NCBI RefSeq assembly: GCF_026343115.1
Contig: NZ_JAPEMC010000001.1
Location: 3,472,001 to 3,536,000, forward strand
DNA length: 64,000 nucleotides
Source: Streptomyces sp. NBC_00102
GTDB lineage: Bacteria; Actinomycetota; Actinomycetes; Streptomycetales; Streptomycetaceae
Reading direction: 5' to 3'
Below, in pieces: positions 54,844 to 63,141 of the stretch. The notes beneath the pieces were generated by a model. That model saw only the letters and a list, made by a program, of their open reading frames with translations, did not search any database and was not told the origin of the DNA. Numbering within the stretch: the first letter of the stretch is position 1; each line of letters opens with the position of its first letter. Position numbers and translations under genes: made by a program.

Positions 54844-55710
54844 TCATCGCCGGGGGCGCGGCGAGGTCAGCAGGTACCGGGCGACGAGGCCGCCCACCAG
54901 CAGCACGGCGCCCACGCCGAGGAGCCACCAGACCGTGGTGCGCAGGGAAGCGGTCAAAGCATCGGAGACGGCCGCCGCCCCGTCCCGGTCGCTGTCCGGC
55001 ACCGCGTCCAGCACCTCGGAGCGGCCCAGGGCGATCAGCACCCGCAGCACGACCGCGCCGAGGACGAGCCCGCCGCCCACGACGGCGGTGGCGAAGAGAC
55101 CGGCCCGCCGGCCGCCCCGGACCGTCGCCAGCCCCACCACCAGCACGAGCAGGACCAGCGTGGCCACGGCCGGCCAGACGCTGGCGTACCGCAGCCAGCC
55201 GAACGTCTCGCGCACGTGGTCGGCGCGGTCCCCGGAGAGGACGGTGAGCTCGGTGCGCTCGACGGGGATCTGGTCGGCGAACGGGACTCCACTGTTCTCC
55301 AGCTCCTTCTTCACCTGCTCGATCACCGGGGCCAGGTCGATGGTCACCGCCTCGCCCGAGTCCCCGTCGAGCGCGGCCGTGATCGACGTGTGGGCGGTGC
55401 GGTTCGCCGCGTCCCAAGCCGAACGGAACGCGTCCGTCGTGGTGAACGACAGCACGCCCTGGTGCAGGAAGTCCCGCATCGCGTCCTGGAGCCCGCCCAG
55501 CTCGATCCGCTTCATCGCCTCGTCGGTGATGAGGTCGGCGACGGTCTCGCGCACCGCGGGGTCGGACGAGAGCGGGGAGACGGCGGCCACGTACCGGTCG
55601 GTGTCGTCGACCTCCAGGTCGACCCATGCGGAGAGCGCGCTCAGCGGCACCAGGACGGCGAGCAGGACGAGCAGCACGGCCGACAGGGGCGCTGAGAGAG
55701 AGGTCCGCAT
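54844..55710 (-). CDS. Membrane protein with a large extracytoplasmic domain, unknown family
   Basis: 288 residues from ATG 55710 (GAGGAG directly before it). One N-terminal membrane segment, an exterior region of about 130 residues with VDDTDRYVAAVSPLSSDPAVRETVADLI, and three more membrane segments from about residue 175. The opening phrase resembles integral proteins widespread in Streptomyces described only as membrane proteins. Function unknown. Divergent from the next membrane gene. Confidence 0.75.
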   Translation of the reverse strand: MRTSLSAPLSAVLLVLLAVLVPLSALSAWVDLEVDDTDRYVAAVSPLSSDPAVRETVADLITDEAMKRIELGGLQDAMRDFLHQGVLSFTTTDAFRSAWDAANRTAHTSITAALDGDSGEAVTIDLAPVIEQVKKELENSGVPFADQIPVERTELTVLSGDRADHVRETFGWLRYASVWPAVATLVLLVLVVGLATVRGGRRAGLFATAVVGGGLVLGAVVLRVLIALGRSEVLDAVPDSDRDGAAAVSDALTASLRTTVWWLLGVGAVLLVGGLVARYLLTSPRPRR

Positions 55711-55831
55711 CTCCTCAGGGAATCCCGGCGGCCCGTGGAGCGCCCCGAGCCGTCGTCCATTCGAGTTGCCGGGTGGCGTGGCTGGGTGTGCGCTGGAGTG
55801 AAAAGGGGGGCGACGGAAGGAGCTCTCCGCC

Positions 55832-56407
55832 ATGGCCACACACGCAGCCATGCCCGCCGGGTCGAGGCCCCGGGCGCCGAGGGCCCGGACGCCGGCCCAC
55901 CACCACACCGCGATGGCCTGGGCGGTGCCGCTGCTTCTCGGCGTCATCTACGGCTTCTACGCCGCGTTCATCCGGCGCGACGGCGGTCCGAGCACGGGCG
56001 GTCAGGTGGCACTGGGCTTCGCCGCAGGTGTCGCGCTCGCCGTGCTCTGTTTCGCCCTGGCCCGGCTCCAGTACGTGATCCCGCGTGAGGCGCGGGCGGT
56101 GGCCTACGGGGCGCTGACGGCGTGCGCGATCGGGTTCCTGGTGAGTCTGACCGACACCAGCGTGCTGCGCTCGACCATTCTCGGACTGGTGGTCGGCGTC
56201 CCGGTGGCACTCGCCATGTACTACTTCTTCTACTCGCGGGAGGACTGGCCGGAGGAGAGGACCACCGACCGCACCACAGGCGGGACGATCTACCGGGCCA
56301 CCGACAGGACCGCCCACCGGATCACCGACGGGCCCTTCGCCGAGGGAGGTGCGGGTGAACGCCGAACCGGCCGTCGAGACGACCGGACTGGTGAAGGCCT
56401 TCGGTGA
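55832..56407 (+). CDS. Small membrane protein upstream of the ABC exporter
   Basis: 191 residues from ATG 55832 with AAGGAG 9 nt upstream. A basic, proline-rich N-terminus, then four membrane segments ([78 protein letters not shown]) and a Thr/Asp/Arg-rich tail with repeating TDRT units. Its last 53 bases overlap the start of the ABC ATPase gene, so the three genes are likely one operon. Not recognised beyond that. Confidence 0.72.
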   Translation: MATHAAMPAGSRPRAPRARTPAHHHTAMAWAVPLLLGVIYGFYAAFIRRDGGPSTGGQVALGFAAGVALAVLCFALARLQYVIPREARAVAYGALTACAIGFLVSLTDTSVLRSTILGLVVGVPVALAMYYFFYSREDWPEERTTDRTTGGTIYRATDRTAHRITDGPFAEGGAGERRTGRRDDRTGEGLR

Positions 56408-57326
56408 GAACCGAGCGGTGGACGGCATCGATCTCGCCGTCCCCACCGGAACCGTCTACGGAATCCTCGGCCCCAACGGCGCCGGGAAGACCACCGCCGT
56501 CCGGATGCTGGCGACCCTGCTGCGACCGGACGGCGGTAGCGCGCGCGTCTACGGCCACGACGTCGTGCGGGAGGCGGACACGGTGCGCGGCCTGGTCAGC
56601 CTCACCGGGCAGTACGCCTCGGTGGACGAGGACCTCACCGGTACGGAGAACCTGGTGCTGCTCGCCCGGTTGCTGGGCCACTCCCGGCCCGCCGCCCGCC
56701 GGCGCGCCGCGCGTCTGCTGGAGGGGTTCGGGCTGGGTCCGGCGGCCGGGAAGCAGGTCAAGAACTACTCGGGCGGGATGCGGCGCCGGATCGACATCGC
56801 CGCGTCCATCCTGAACACTCCTCGGCTGCTCTTCCTGGACGAGCCGACCACCGGTCTCGATCCTCGCAGCCGCAACCAGGTGTGGGACATCGTCCGGGCG
56901 GTCGTCGCGCAGGGCACCACCGTGATGCTGACGACGCAGTATCTGGACGAGGCGGACAAGCTGGCCTCCCGCATCGCGGTGATCGACCACGGCCGGGTGA
57001 TCGCCGAAGGCACCAAGGGGGAGCTGAAGGCGTCGGTGGGTTCGGGGACGGTCCATCTGCGGCTGCTGGACGCCGCGCAGCGGCCGGAGGCCGAGCGGGT
57101 GCTGGTCCGCACCCTCGACGCGGAGGTGCAGCTCGACCCGGACCCGGTGGCGCTGACCGCGCGGGTCGACGGCTCGGGCAGCGCGCTGGGGGCCGCGGAA
57201 CGGGCCTCGCGGGCCCTGGCGGAGCTGGCCGCGGCGGGGATCAGCGTGGACGACTTCTCGTTGGGCCAGCCCAGTCTGGACGAGGTCTTCCTCGCTCTCA
57301 CGGACAGGAAGGGAACGGCGGCATGA
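56355..57326 (+). CDS. ABC transporter ATP-binding protein, DrrA type
   Basis: 323 residues from GTG 56355 (GGGAGG 5 nt upstream, chosen over GTG 56349). Walker A GPNGAGKT, signature NYSGGMRRR, Walker [16 protein letters not shown]. Length and C-terminal DUF4162-like tail ([18 protein letters not shown]) place it with DrrA drug-resistance ATPases, which power export of drugs or lipids. It overlaps the permease by 4 bp (ATGA) and the previous gene by 53 bp, so is translationally coupled on both sides. Confidence 0.92.
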   Translation: MNAEPAVETTGLVKAFGENRAVDGIDLAVPTGTVYGILGPNGAGKTTAVRMLATLLRPDGGSARVYGHDVVREADTVRGLVSLTGQYASVDEDLTGTENLVLLARLLGHSRPAARRRAARLLEGFGLGPAAGKQVKNYSGGMRRRIDIAASILNTPRLLFLDEPTTGLDPRSRNQVWDIVRAVVAQGTTVMLTTQYLDEADKLASRIAVIDHGRVIAEGTKGELKASVGSGTVHLRLLDAAQRPEAERVLVRTLDAEVQLDPDPVALTARVDGSGSALGAAERASRALAELAAAGISVDDFSLGQPSLDEVFLALTDRKGTAA

Positions 57327-58195
57327 CGACCACCACCACGGACCGGGAGGCCGGTGAGCGGGGCGCGGGGGCCGAAGATTTCGCCGTCCCGGACGCCGGA
57401 CGTCTCGCGGCGCTGCTGGTCTCCGGCGAGCGGCCGCCCCCTCCGGGCGCGCTCTCCGTCTCCCTCACCTTCGGATGGCGCGCGGTCCTGAAGATCAAGC
57501 ACGTGCCGGAGCAGCTCTTCGACGTGACCGCGTTCCCGATCATGCTCGTGCTGATGTACACGTACCTCTTCGGCGGGGCGCTGGCCGGGTCCACCGGGGC
57601 GTACATCCAGTTCCTGCTGCCGGGAATCCTGGTGATGAGCGTCGTGATGATCACGATGTACACCGGGGTCTCGGTCAACACCGACATTGTCAAGGGCGTT
57701 TTCGACCGGTTCCGCACCCTGCCGATCTGGCGGCCCGCCCCGATGGTCGGCTATCTGCTGGGCGACGTCCTGCGCTATCTGCTGGCCTCGGCGGTGATGC
57801 TCTCGGTCGGCATGATCATCGGTTACCGGCCGGCCGGCGGTGCGCTCGGTGTGCTGGCGGGTGTCGCGCTGGTGCTGGTGTTCGCCTTCGCCTTCTCGTG
57901 GGTGTGGACGATGTTCGGGCTGCTGCTGCGCACCGAGAAGTCGGTGATGGGCGTCAGCATGATGGTGATCTTTCCGCTGACCTTCCTCAGCAATGTGTTC
58001 GTCGATCCGGCGACGATGCCGGGCTGGCTCCAGGCCTTTGTGAACAACAACCCGGTGACGCACGTGGCGACCGCGGTGCGGGAGCTGATGGCGGGCGGCT
58101 GGCCGGGGACGGCCGTCGCCTGGTCGCTGGGCTGGTCGGCGCTGCTGGTGGCGGTGTTCGGTCCGGTCACGATGCGGCTGTACAACCGGAAGTGA
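57323..58195 (+). CDS. ABC transporter permease, DrrB type
   Basis: 290 residues from ATG 57323. Six membrane segments typical of the ABC-2 fold: [40 protein letters not shown], then [20 protein letters not shown] just before the last helix. It pairs with the DrrA-type ATPase to form an exporter; the substrate is unknown. Ends with a strong terminator. Confidence 0.92.
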   Translation: MTTTTTDREAGERGAGAEDFAVPDAGRLAALLVSGERPPPPGALSVSLTFGWRAVLKIKHVPEQLFDVTAFPIMLVLMYTYLFGGALAGSTGAYIQFLLPGILVMSVVMITMYTGVSVNTDIVKGVFDRFRTLPIWRPAPMVGYLLGDVLRYLLASAVMLSVGMIIGYRPAGGALGVLAGVALVLVFAFAFSWVWTMFGLLLRTEKSVMGVSMMVIFPLTFLSNVFVDPATMPGWLQAFVNNNPVTHVATAVRELMAGGWPGTAVAWSLGWSALLVAVFGPVTMRLYNRK

Positions 58196-58213
58196 GCCGG
58201 TCCGGAGCGCGCG

Positions 58214-58261
58214 GACAGCGGTGAGGGGCGGCCCCGCCCGGGGCCGCCCCTCACCGCTGTC
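58214..58261. terminator. Strong bidirectional terminator after the exporter genes
   Basis: Perfect 22-bp arms (58214-58235, 58240-58261) with loop GCCC, followed by TTTT. It sits between the convergent permease and universal stress protein genes. Confidence 0.88.
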
Positions 58262-58283
58262 AGTTTTCCGCTCAGTTTCCCGC

Positions 58284-58706
58284 TCAGTCGCGAACGACGG
58301 TCACCGGGCACGGGGCGTTCTGGGTGACGTGGAGGCTGACCGAGCCGAGCAGGGTCGCCTTGAAGCCGCTGTAGCCCCGTGCACCGACCACCAGCAGGGT
58401 CGCTCCCTGGGCGCGGTCGAGGAGGTTCTGGGCCGGGTTGCCGATCACGACGATCTTGCTGATCGCTGCCGCCCGCTCGGCGCCGAGGGCCTCTTCCAGG
58501 GCCTCGGTGAGGGAGACCGTCGCCAGGGCCTGCGGGTCGAAGTCCTCGGGCATGCCCGGCATCAGCGAGGCCCAGCTGGTGGCGGGGTACTCCCAGCTGT
58601 TGACGGCTTCGACGGTGTCGCCGGTCAGATCGCCCTGGCGTACAGCCCAGTGCAGTGCCTTGATCGACGACGCCGAGCCGTCCACTCCTACGACGATCCT
58701 GCCCAT
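58284..58706 (-). CDS. Universal stress protein (UspA family)
   Basis: 140 residues from ATG 58706 with GGGAGG 6 nt upstream. MGRIVVGVDGSASSIKAL at the start and the ATP-site pattern G-x2-G-x9-G-(S/T) seen in VVGARGYSGFKATLLGSVS mark an ATP-binding UspA fold of about 140 residues. Such proteins are made in stationary phase or stress. Single gene with a strong terminator. Confidence 0.9.
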   Translation of the reverse strand: MGRIVVGVDGSASSIKALHWAVRQGDLTGDTVEAVNSWEYPATSWASLMPGMPEDFDPQALATVSLTEALEEALGAERAAAISKIVVIGNPAQNLLDRAQGATLLVVGARGYSGFKATLLGSVSLHVTQNAPCPVTVVRD

Positions 58707-58756
58707 GTTCTGCCTCCCGCTCGGGACCGCTCGATCGCTCGGCCCCGCTCGATCCG

Positions 58757-58789
58757 ATGTCCGGTCCACACTCTCAGCAGACCGGACAT
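58757..58789. promoter_or_regulatory. Palindrome upstream of the universal stress protein gene
   Basis: ATGTCCGGTC (58757-58766) and GACCGGACAT (58780-58789): perfect 10-bp arms, 13-bp spacer, 51 bp upstream of the usp start. It may be an operator or, less likely, a terminator of the oxidoreductase operon. Confidence 0.4.
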
Positions 58790-58820
58790 TCTGGACATCA
58801 GGGCCGAGTTTCCACGAGCG

Positions 58821-58849
58821 CGTGTCCGCGCGACGTGGACGCGGACACG
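58821..58849 (-). terminator. Terminator of the CE1758/CE1759-type operon
   Basis: CGTGTCCGCG (58821-58830) pairs with CGCGGACACG (58840-58849), loop 9 nt, 22 bp after the FMN reductase stop. Confidence 0.55.
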
Positions 58850-58870
58850 GACACGGACCGGCGGGCCGGG

Positions 58871-59554
58871 TCAGTCGAGCCGCAGGTCGGCGAGCTGCTG
58901 CGCGAACGGCACGATCGCGTCCAGCCCGTCGTCCAGGCCCAGCGCCCGGGAGGCGCCGGAGACCGTACGGCCCATGACGGCCGAGGCCAGCTCGCCGCCG
59001 GCCCGCCGGATGCGGGACGGCAGGCCGTCGGTGTACTCGTCCCCGGACGAGCCCCAGTCCTCCGAGGCGGCGTAGACCGACGTCGGTACGGTCACCGCCC
59101 GCAGGTAGGCGAAGAGCGGGCGCATGGCGTGTTCCAGGACCAGCGAGTGCCTGGCCGAGCCGCCGGTCGCGGCGATCACGACCGGCTTTCCGGTCAGCGC
59201 GGTGTTCTCGATCAGGTCGAAGAAGGACTTGAAGAGACCGCTGTACGAGGCGCTGAACACCGGGGTCACCGCGACCAGCCCGTCCGCCTCGGTCACCGCG
59301 TCGACGGCCTCTTGCAGAGCGGTCGACGGGAAGCCGGTGACCAGGTTCTTCGCGATGTCGACGGCCAGGTCGCGCAGTTCGATCGCGCGTACCTCGACCT
59401 GGCGGTCCTGTCCGGTCTCCAGCTGCTCGCGGGCGGCCGAGGCCAGCCGGTCGGCCAGCATCCGGGTGGACGACGGCTGGCTCAGCCCGGCCGACACGGC
59501 GACGATCCGGAGCGGGGTGGTGGAGAGGCCGTTGAGGCCGGCGGGCGTGGTCAT
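58871..59554 (-). CDS. NAD(P)H-dependent FMN reductase, CE1759 type
   Basis: 227 residues from ATG 59554. Flavodoxin-like fold: VSAGLSQPSSTRMLADRL (FMN phosphate loop), then TPVFSASYSGLFKSFFDLIE and ATGGSARHSLVLEHAMRPL. It starts 5 bp after the LLM gene's stop, so is translationally linked. The LLM monooxygenase partner needs reduced FMN, which this enzyme would supply. It matches the CE1758/CE1759 pair seen across Actinobacteria. Natural substrate of the pair is unknown. Confidence 0.88.
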   Translation of the reverse strand: MTTPAGLNGLSTTPLRIVAVSAGLSQPSSTRMLADRLASAAREQLETGQDRQVEVRAIELRDLAVDIAKNLVTGFPSTALQEAVDAVTEADGLVAVTPVFSASYSGLFKSFFDLIENTALTGKPVVIAATGGSARHSLVLEHAMRPLFAYLRAVTVPTSVYAASEDWGSSGDEYTDGLPSRIRRAGGELASAVMGRTVSGASRALGLDDGLDAIVPFAQQLADLRLD

Positions 59555-59559
59555 GGCGG

Positions 59560-60648
59560 TCAGACCTCCTTCGAGGCGTTGCGGGCGGCGGTGACGGCCG
59601 GGTGGACGGGGGCGTCGGGGACGCCGGCGGGGCGCAGGGCGGCGAATTCCTTGCGGAGGACCGGGACGACTTCCTCGCCGAGGATGTCGAGCTGCTCCAG
59701 GACCGTCTTGAGCGGAAGTCCCGCGTGGTCCATCAGGAACAGCTGGCGCTGGTAGTCGCCCACGGCGTCACGGAAGGAGAGGGTGCGCTCGATGACTTCC
59801 TGAGGGGAGCCGACGGTCAGCGGCGTCTCGCGGGTGAAGTCCTCCAGCGTCGGGCCGTGGCCGTAGACCGGGGCGTTGTCGAAGTACGGGCGGAACTCCT
59901 TGACGGCGTCCTGCGAGTTCTTGCGCATGAACACCTGGCCACCCAGTCCGACGATGGCCTGCTCGGCGGTGCCGTGGCCGTAGTGCGCGTACCGCTTGCG
60001 GTAGAGCTCGACCATCTTCTTGGTGTGGGACATGGGCCAGAAGATGTTGTTGTGGAAGAAGCCGTCGCCGTAGAACGCGGCCTGCTCGGCGATCTCGGGG
60101 GAGCGGATCGAGCCGTGCCAGACGAACGGCGGCACGCCGTCGAGCGGACGCGGGGTGGCGGTGAAGGACTGCAGCGGAGTGCGGAACTTCCCCTCCCAGT
60201 CCACGACGTCCTCGCGCCACAGCTTGTGCAGCAGGGCGTAGTTCTCGATGGCGAGCGGGATGCCCTGGCGGATGTCCTTGCCGAACCACGGGTAGACCGG
60301 GCCGGTGTTGCCGCGGCCCATCATCAGGTCGACGCGGCCGTCCGCGAGGTGCTGGAGGGTGGCGTAGTCCTCGGCGATCTTCACCGGGTCGTTGGTGGTG
60401 ATCAGGGTGGTGGAGGTCGAGAGGATGAGCTTCTCGGTGCGGGCGGCGATGTAGGCGAGCGTCGTGGTCGGCGACGACGGGACGAACGGGGGGTTGTGGT
60501 GCTCACCGGTCGCGAAGACGTCCAGGCCGACTTCCTCGGCCTTCTGCGCGATGGCGAGGGTGGCCTTGATCCGCTCGTTCTCGGTCGGCGTCCGGCCGGT
60601 GGTCGGATCGGTGGTGACGTCCCCGACGGTGAAGATCCCGAACTGCAT
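59560..60648 (-). CDS. LLM class flavin-dependent oxidoreductase, CE1758 type
   Basis: 362 residues from ATG 60648, AGGAGG 8 nt upstream. Luciferase-like barrel motifs: GLDVFATGEHHNPPFVPSSP, LMMGRGNTGPVYPWFG, PPFVWHGSIRSPEIAEQAA. It uses FMNH2 from its cotranscribed reductase to oxygenate an unknown substrate. A perfect palindrome precedes the start, suggesting MarR- or TetR-type control. Same-strand order LLM then reductase agrees with the family. Confidence 0.9.
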   Translation of the reverse strand: MQFGIFTVGDVTTDPTTGRTPTENERIKATLAIAQKAEEVGLDVFATGEHHNPPFVPSSPTTTLAYIAARTEKLILSTSTTLITTNDPVKIAEDYATLQHLADGRVDLMMGRGNTGPVYPWFGKDIRQGIPLAIENYALLHKLWREDVVDWEGKFRTPLQSFTATPRPLDGVPPFVWHGSIRSPEIAEQAAFYGDGFFHNNIFWPMSHTKKMVELYRKRYAHYGHGTAEQAIVGLGGQVFMRKNSQDAVKEFRPYFDNAPVYGHGPTLEDFTRETPLTVGSPQEVIERTLSFRDAVGDYQRQLFLMDHAGLPLKTVLEQLDILGEEVVPVLRKEFAALRPAGVPDAPVHPAVTAARNASKEV

Positions 60649-60673
60649 GACGCCCGCCTCCTGTGCTGTGGCC

Positions 60674-60692
60674 GCTTCAATGTTGTTGAAGC
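60674..60692. promoter_or_regulatory. Palindrome upstream of the LLM/FMN reductase operon
   Basis: GCTTCAA-TGTTG-TTGAAGC: perfect 7-bp arms, 5-bp centre, 25 bp upstream of the LLM ATG. AT-rich core and spacing are typical of MarR-family operators; no marR gene is adjacent. Confidence 0.55.
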
Positions 60693-60851
60693 TTGAACTA
60701 ACTGGTCCCAGCCTACAACGGAGACCCCCCACTGGCTATTCCGTCCGCGCACGACCGGTGTTCCCTGAGGGAACCGGCCGCGGTACGGGCGGTCCGGCAG
60801 GGGGCTTCGGGCCCTCTACCTGCTGTTCCACGTGAGGGAGCACGCCCACGG

Positions 60852-61625
60852 TTAGCCGGGCGGAGGCTCCCCGCCGGGTCGGTGGCGGGCGACGGCCAGG
60901 CTGACCACGTACCGCTCCTCGACCGTCCCGTCCGGGAAGACGGCGGTCAGGAGCTCGTGCTCCTCGGCGAGGAAGGCGTCCGTCCCCTCCTCGCCGAGCA
61001 CGAGGAAGTCCGAGTAGCTGGCGAGGTTGGCCAGATGTGTGTCGAGGGGAACCCTCCGCGACCACGCCGGCTGCCGGTGGACGAAGCCAAGCCCGGACGG
61101 CAGCCCGTGGAACCGGGCCCGGGGGTCGTGCGGGCGGTCGGCCGCGCCGAAGAGCCGACGCAGGCGCGCGTCCTGGGCGGCGATCCAGGGGACGGAGGCG
61201 TCCGAGTCGTTCCACCAGAGTGCGAGAGCGCCGCCGGGACGCAGCACGCGCAGGGCTTCCGGGACCGACGCCGACGGATCGGTCCAGTGCCAGGACTGTG
61301 CGTAGGTGAGGAGATCGAGCGAGGCGGAGGCCAGCGGCAGCCGGTCGCCGTCACCGAGCACCAGGGGCACGCCGGGCAGGCGGCGGCGGAGTTCCGAGGC
61401 CATGTGGGCGCCGGGCTCGACGGCGATGACCTGCGCGCCCCGGTCCAGCAGGAGAGCCGTCGCCAGTCCGGTGCCCGCACCGACATCGGCGACGGCGGCG
61501 CCCGCGAGGGGGCGGCCGCCGAGCTCCTGCACCGCGTCGAGCAGGGCCGGAGGGTAGGAGGGGCGGTTGGCGGCGTACGCGGCGGCGGCCCGGTCGAACG
61601 AGCGGGCCTGCGAAGTCCTTTTCAT
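60852..61625 (-). CDS. Class I SAM-dependent methyltransferase
   Basis: 257 residues from ATG 61625; no clear ribosome binding site, so it may be leaderless. Motif I ADVGAGTGLATALLLDRGAQ, acidic VIAVEPGAH, and motif near TYAQSWHWTDP follow the UbiE/MenG-like Methyltransf_11 family. It methylates a small molecule using S-adenosylmethionine; substrate unknown. Divergent from the trp leader with about 105 bp between. Confidence 0.88.
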   Translation of the reverse strand: MKRTSQARSFDRAAAAYAANRPSYPPALLDAVQELGGRPLAGAAVADVGAGTGLATALLLDRGAQVIAVEPGAHMASELRRRLPGVPLVLGDGDRLPLASASLDLLTYAQSWHWTDPSASVPEALRVLRPGGALALWWNDSDASVPWIAAQDARLRRLFGAADRPHDPRARFHGLPSGLGFVHRQPAWSRRVPLDTHLANLASYSDFLVLGEEGTDAFLAEEHELLTAVFPDGTVEERYVVSLAVARHRPGGEPPPG

Positions 61626-61730
61626 ACGGCCATTGTTGGAGTGGCGGGGGCGTGCGCGGCCACCCCTTCTCCGAGGGAGGAAGCCGCCTTCTTCCCGGGG
61701 CGTGCGGAGGGTGCGCGTTACACTCGGCGC

Positions 61731-61772
61731 ATGACCTCCGTACCGTGCCGGAACTGGTGGCGCTCCTCCTAG
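61731..61772 (+). CDS. trpL: trp leader peptide (attenuator peptide)
   Basis: A 13-residue frame MTSVPCRNWWRSS with two adjacent tryptophans. TACACT at 61720-61725 is a -10 candidate, so the message may be leaderless. It lies 158 bp before trpS. Ribosome stalling at the Trp pair when charged tRNA-Trp is scarce would alter folding of the downstream RNA. It matches the logic of the inducible TrpRS gene reported in Streptomyces coelicolor. Confidence 0.85.
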   Translation: MTSVPCRNWWRSS

Positions 61773-61823
61773 GAGCGGCACCCCTTCTGCACGGAACCAG
61801 GGCCGTTCGACAAGGACGGCCCT
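61761..61823 (+). promoter_or_regulatory. trp attenuator: pause hairpin and terminator before trpS
   Basis: Hairpin 1: CGCTCCT-CCT-AGGAGCG (61761-61777), covering the leader stop. Terminator: AGGGCCGT (61799-61806) / ACGGCCCT (61816-61823), loop 9 nt, followed by a T-rich TCTCTGTTCC. A third alternate pairing (antiterminator) was not solved by eye. Confidence 0.75.
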
Positions 61824-61930
61824 TCTCTGTTCCCGCGTACGGCGCCCGCAGCGCGCAGGGCGGGGACTCGGATCAGCTCCACCGGCGGGGCCGTCCTCCA
61901 CGCAGCCACACCTCGCGAGGAGAGACCCCC

Positions 61931-63073
61931 ATGACCCCCATGACCCCCATGACCACCATGACCACCAAGGTTCCGCCGCTCAGCACCTCCGCCCCGGCCG
62001 ACGGCGCGTCCGCCGTGTCGCCGCTCTCCGCCTCCACCGTGGCCATCGCGCGCCGGCGCGGCGCAGAGCTGGAGCGGGAGATCACCGCCGAGCCCGGCCG
62101 CTTCCGGGTGATGACCGGGGACCGGCCGACCGGCCCACTCCACCTCGGGCACTACTTCGGCACACTCCACAACCGGGTCCGCCTCCAGGACCTGGGCGTG
62201 GAGGTGTTCGTGCTGATCCCCGACTACCAGGCGCTGACCGACCGGGACGTGGTCGACCGGCTCGCCGAGACGATGGAGGGGCTGCTGCTCGACTACCTCG
62301 CCATCGGGATCGACCCGTCCCGTTCGACGATCTTCAACCACAGCGCGGTGCCCGCCCTGAACCAGTTGCTGCTGCCCTTCCTGAGCCTTGTCTCGGTGGC
62401 GGAACTGGGCCGCAACCCCACCGTCAAGGACGAGATCGCCCACTCGCGCCAGGCCGCTGTGAGCGGCCTGATGTACACGTACCCGGTCCACCAGGCGGCC
62501 GACATCCTCTTCTGCAAGGGCAACCTCGTCCCGGTGGGCCAGGACCAGCTGCCGCATCTGGAACTCACCCGGACCGTCGCCCGCCGCTTCAACGAGCGGT
62601 ACGCACCGGTCTTCCCGCAGCCCGAGGCGCTGCTCTCCGCCGCACCGCTCCTCCTCGGCACGGACGGCGGGAAGATGAGCAAGAGCCGCGGCAACGCCAT
62701 CGCCCTCGGCGCGACCGCCGACGAGACCGCGCGGCTGATCAAGGGCGCGAAGACCGACGCGGACCGGCACATCTCCTACGACCCCGAGAACCGGCCCGCC
62801 GTCTCCAACCTGGTGCTGCTCGCCGCGCTCTGCCAGGACCGCGAGCCGCACGAGGTCGCCGAGGAGATCGGTGACGGAGGTGCCGCCGTGCTCAAGCGGA
62901 CCGTGACGGAGGCCGTCAACACCCGGCTCGCGCCCATCCGGGCCCGGCGCGCGGAGTACGCGCGGGACCTGGGATACGTAGGGTCCGTGCTGCGGGCGGG
63001 GAACGTCCGCGCGAACGAGATCGCCGAACGCACCCTGGACGAGGTCCGGGAGGCCATGGGGACGCTGCGGTAG
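61931..63073 (+). CDS. trpS: Tryptophanyl-tRNA synthetase (attenuation-controlled)
   Basis: 380 residues from ATG 61931, with GAGGAG 8 nt upstream; three further in-frame ATGs follow in a repeated MTP/MTT start and are weaker. Class I signatures: HLGHYFG (HIGH) after RFRVMTGDRPTGP, and GGKMSKSRGNAI (KMSKS). Bacterial-type TrpRS fold, dimeric, charging tRNA-Trp. The N-terminal 50 residues are a Ser/Ala/Thr-rich extension. The leader and attenuator upstream show control by tryptophan or TrpRS inhibition; in S. coelicolor the inducible paralogue confers indolmycin resistance. Resistance here is inference. Confidence 0.93.
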   Translation: MTPMTPMTTMTTKVPPLSTSAPADGASAVSPLSASTVAIARRRGAELEREITAEPGRFRVMTGDRPTGPLHLGHYFGTLHNRVRLQDLGVEVFVLIPDYQALTDRDVVDRLAETMEGLLLDYLAIGIDPSRSTIFNHSAVPALNQLLLPFLSLVSVAELGRNPTVKDEIAHSRQAAVSGLMYTYPVHQAADILFCKGNLVPVGQDQLPHLELTRTVARRFNERYAPVFPQPEALLSAAPLLLGTDGGKMSKSRGNAIALGATADETARLIKGAKTDADRHISYDPENRPAVSNLVLLAALCQDREPHEVAEEIGDGGAAVLKRTVTEAVNTRLAPIRARRAEYARDLGYVGSVLRAGNVRANEIAERTLDEVREAMGTLR

Positions 63074-63100
63074 GGCGTGCCGCGTGTCACCGGGACAGGG

Positions 63101-63134
63101 GCCGGGTGTCGCGCCGAGCGGTGCGGCGCCCGGC
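63101..63134 (+). terminator. Terminator of trpS
   Basis: A 15-bp stem with GU pairs (GCCGGGTGTCGC pairing with GCGGCGCCCGGC, plus GCC/GGT), loop GAGC, 28 bp after trpS and near the stop of the convergent hydrolase gene. Confidence 0.6.
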
Positions 63135-63141
63135 GCCCGGG

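Noticed and set aside
60825..60838. GTTCCACGTGAGGG as a third parS site
   Set aside because: Four of fourteen bases differ from the consensus and only the central CACGTG and edges match, so chance is enough.
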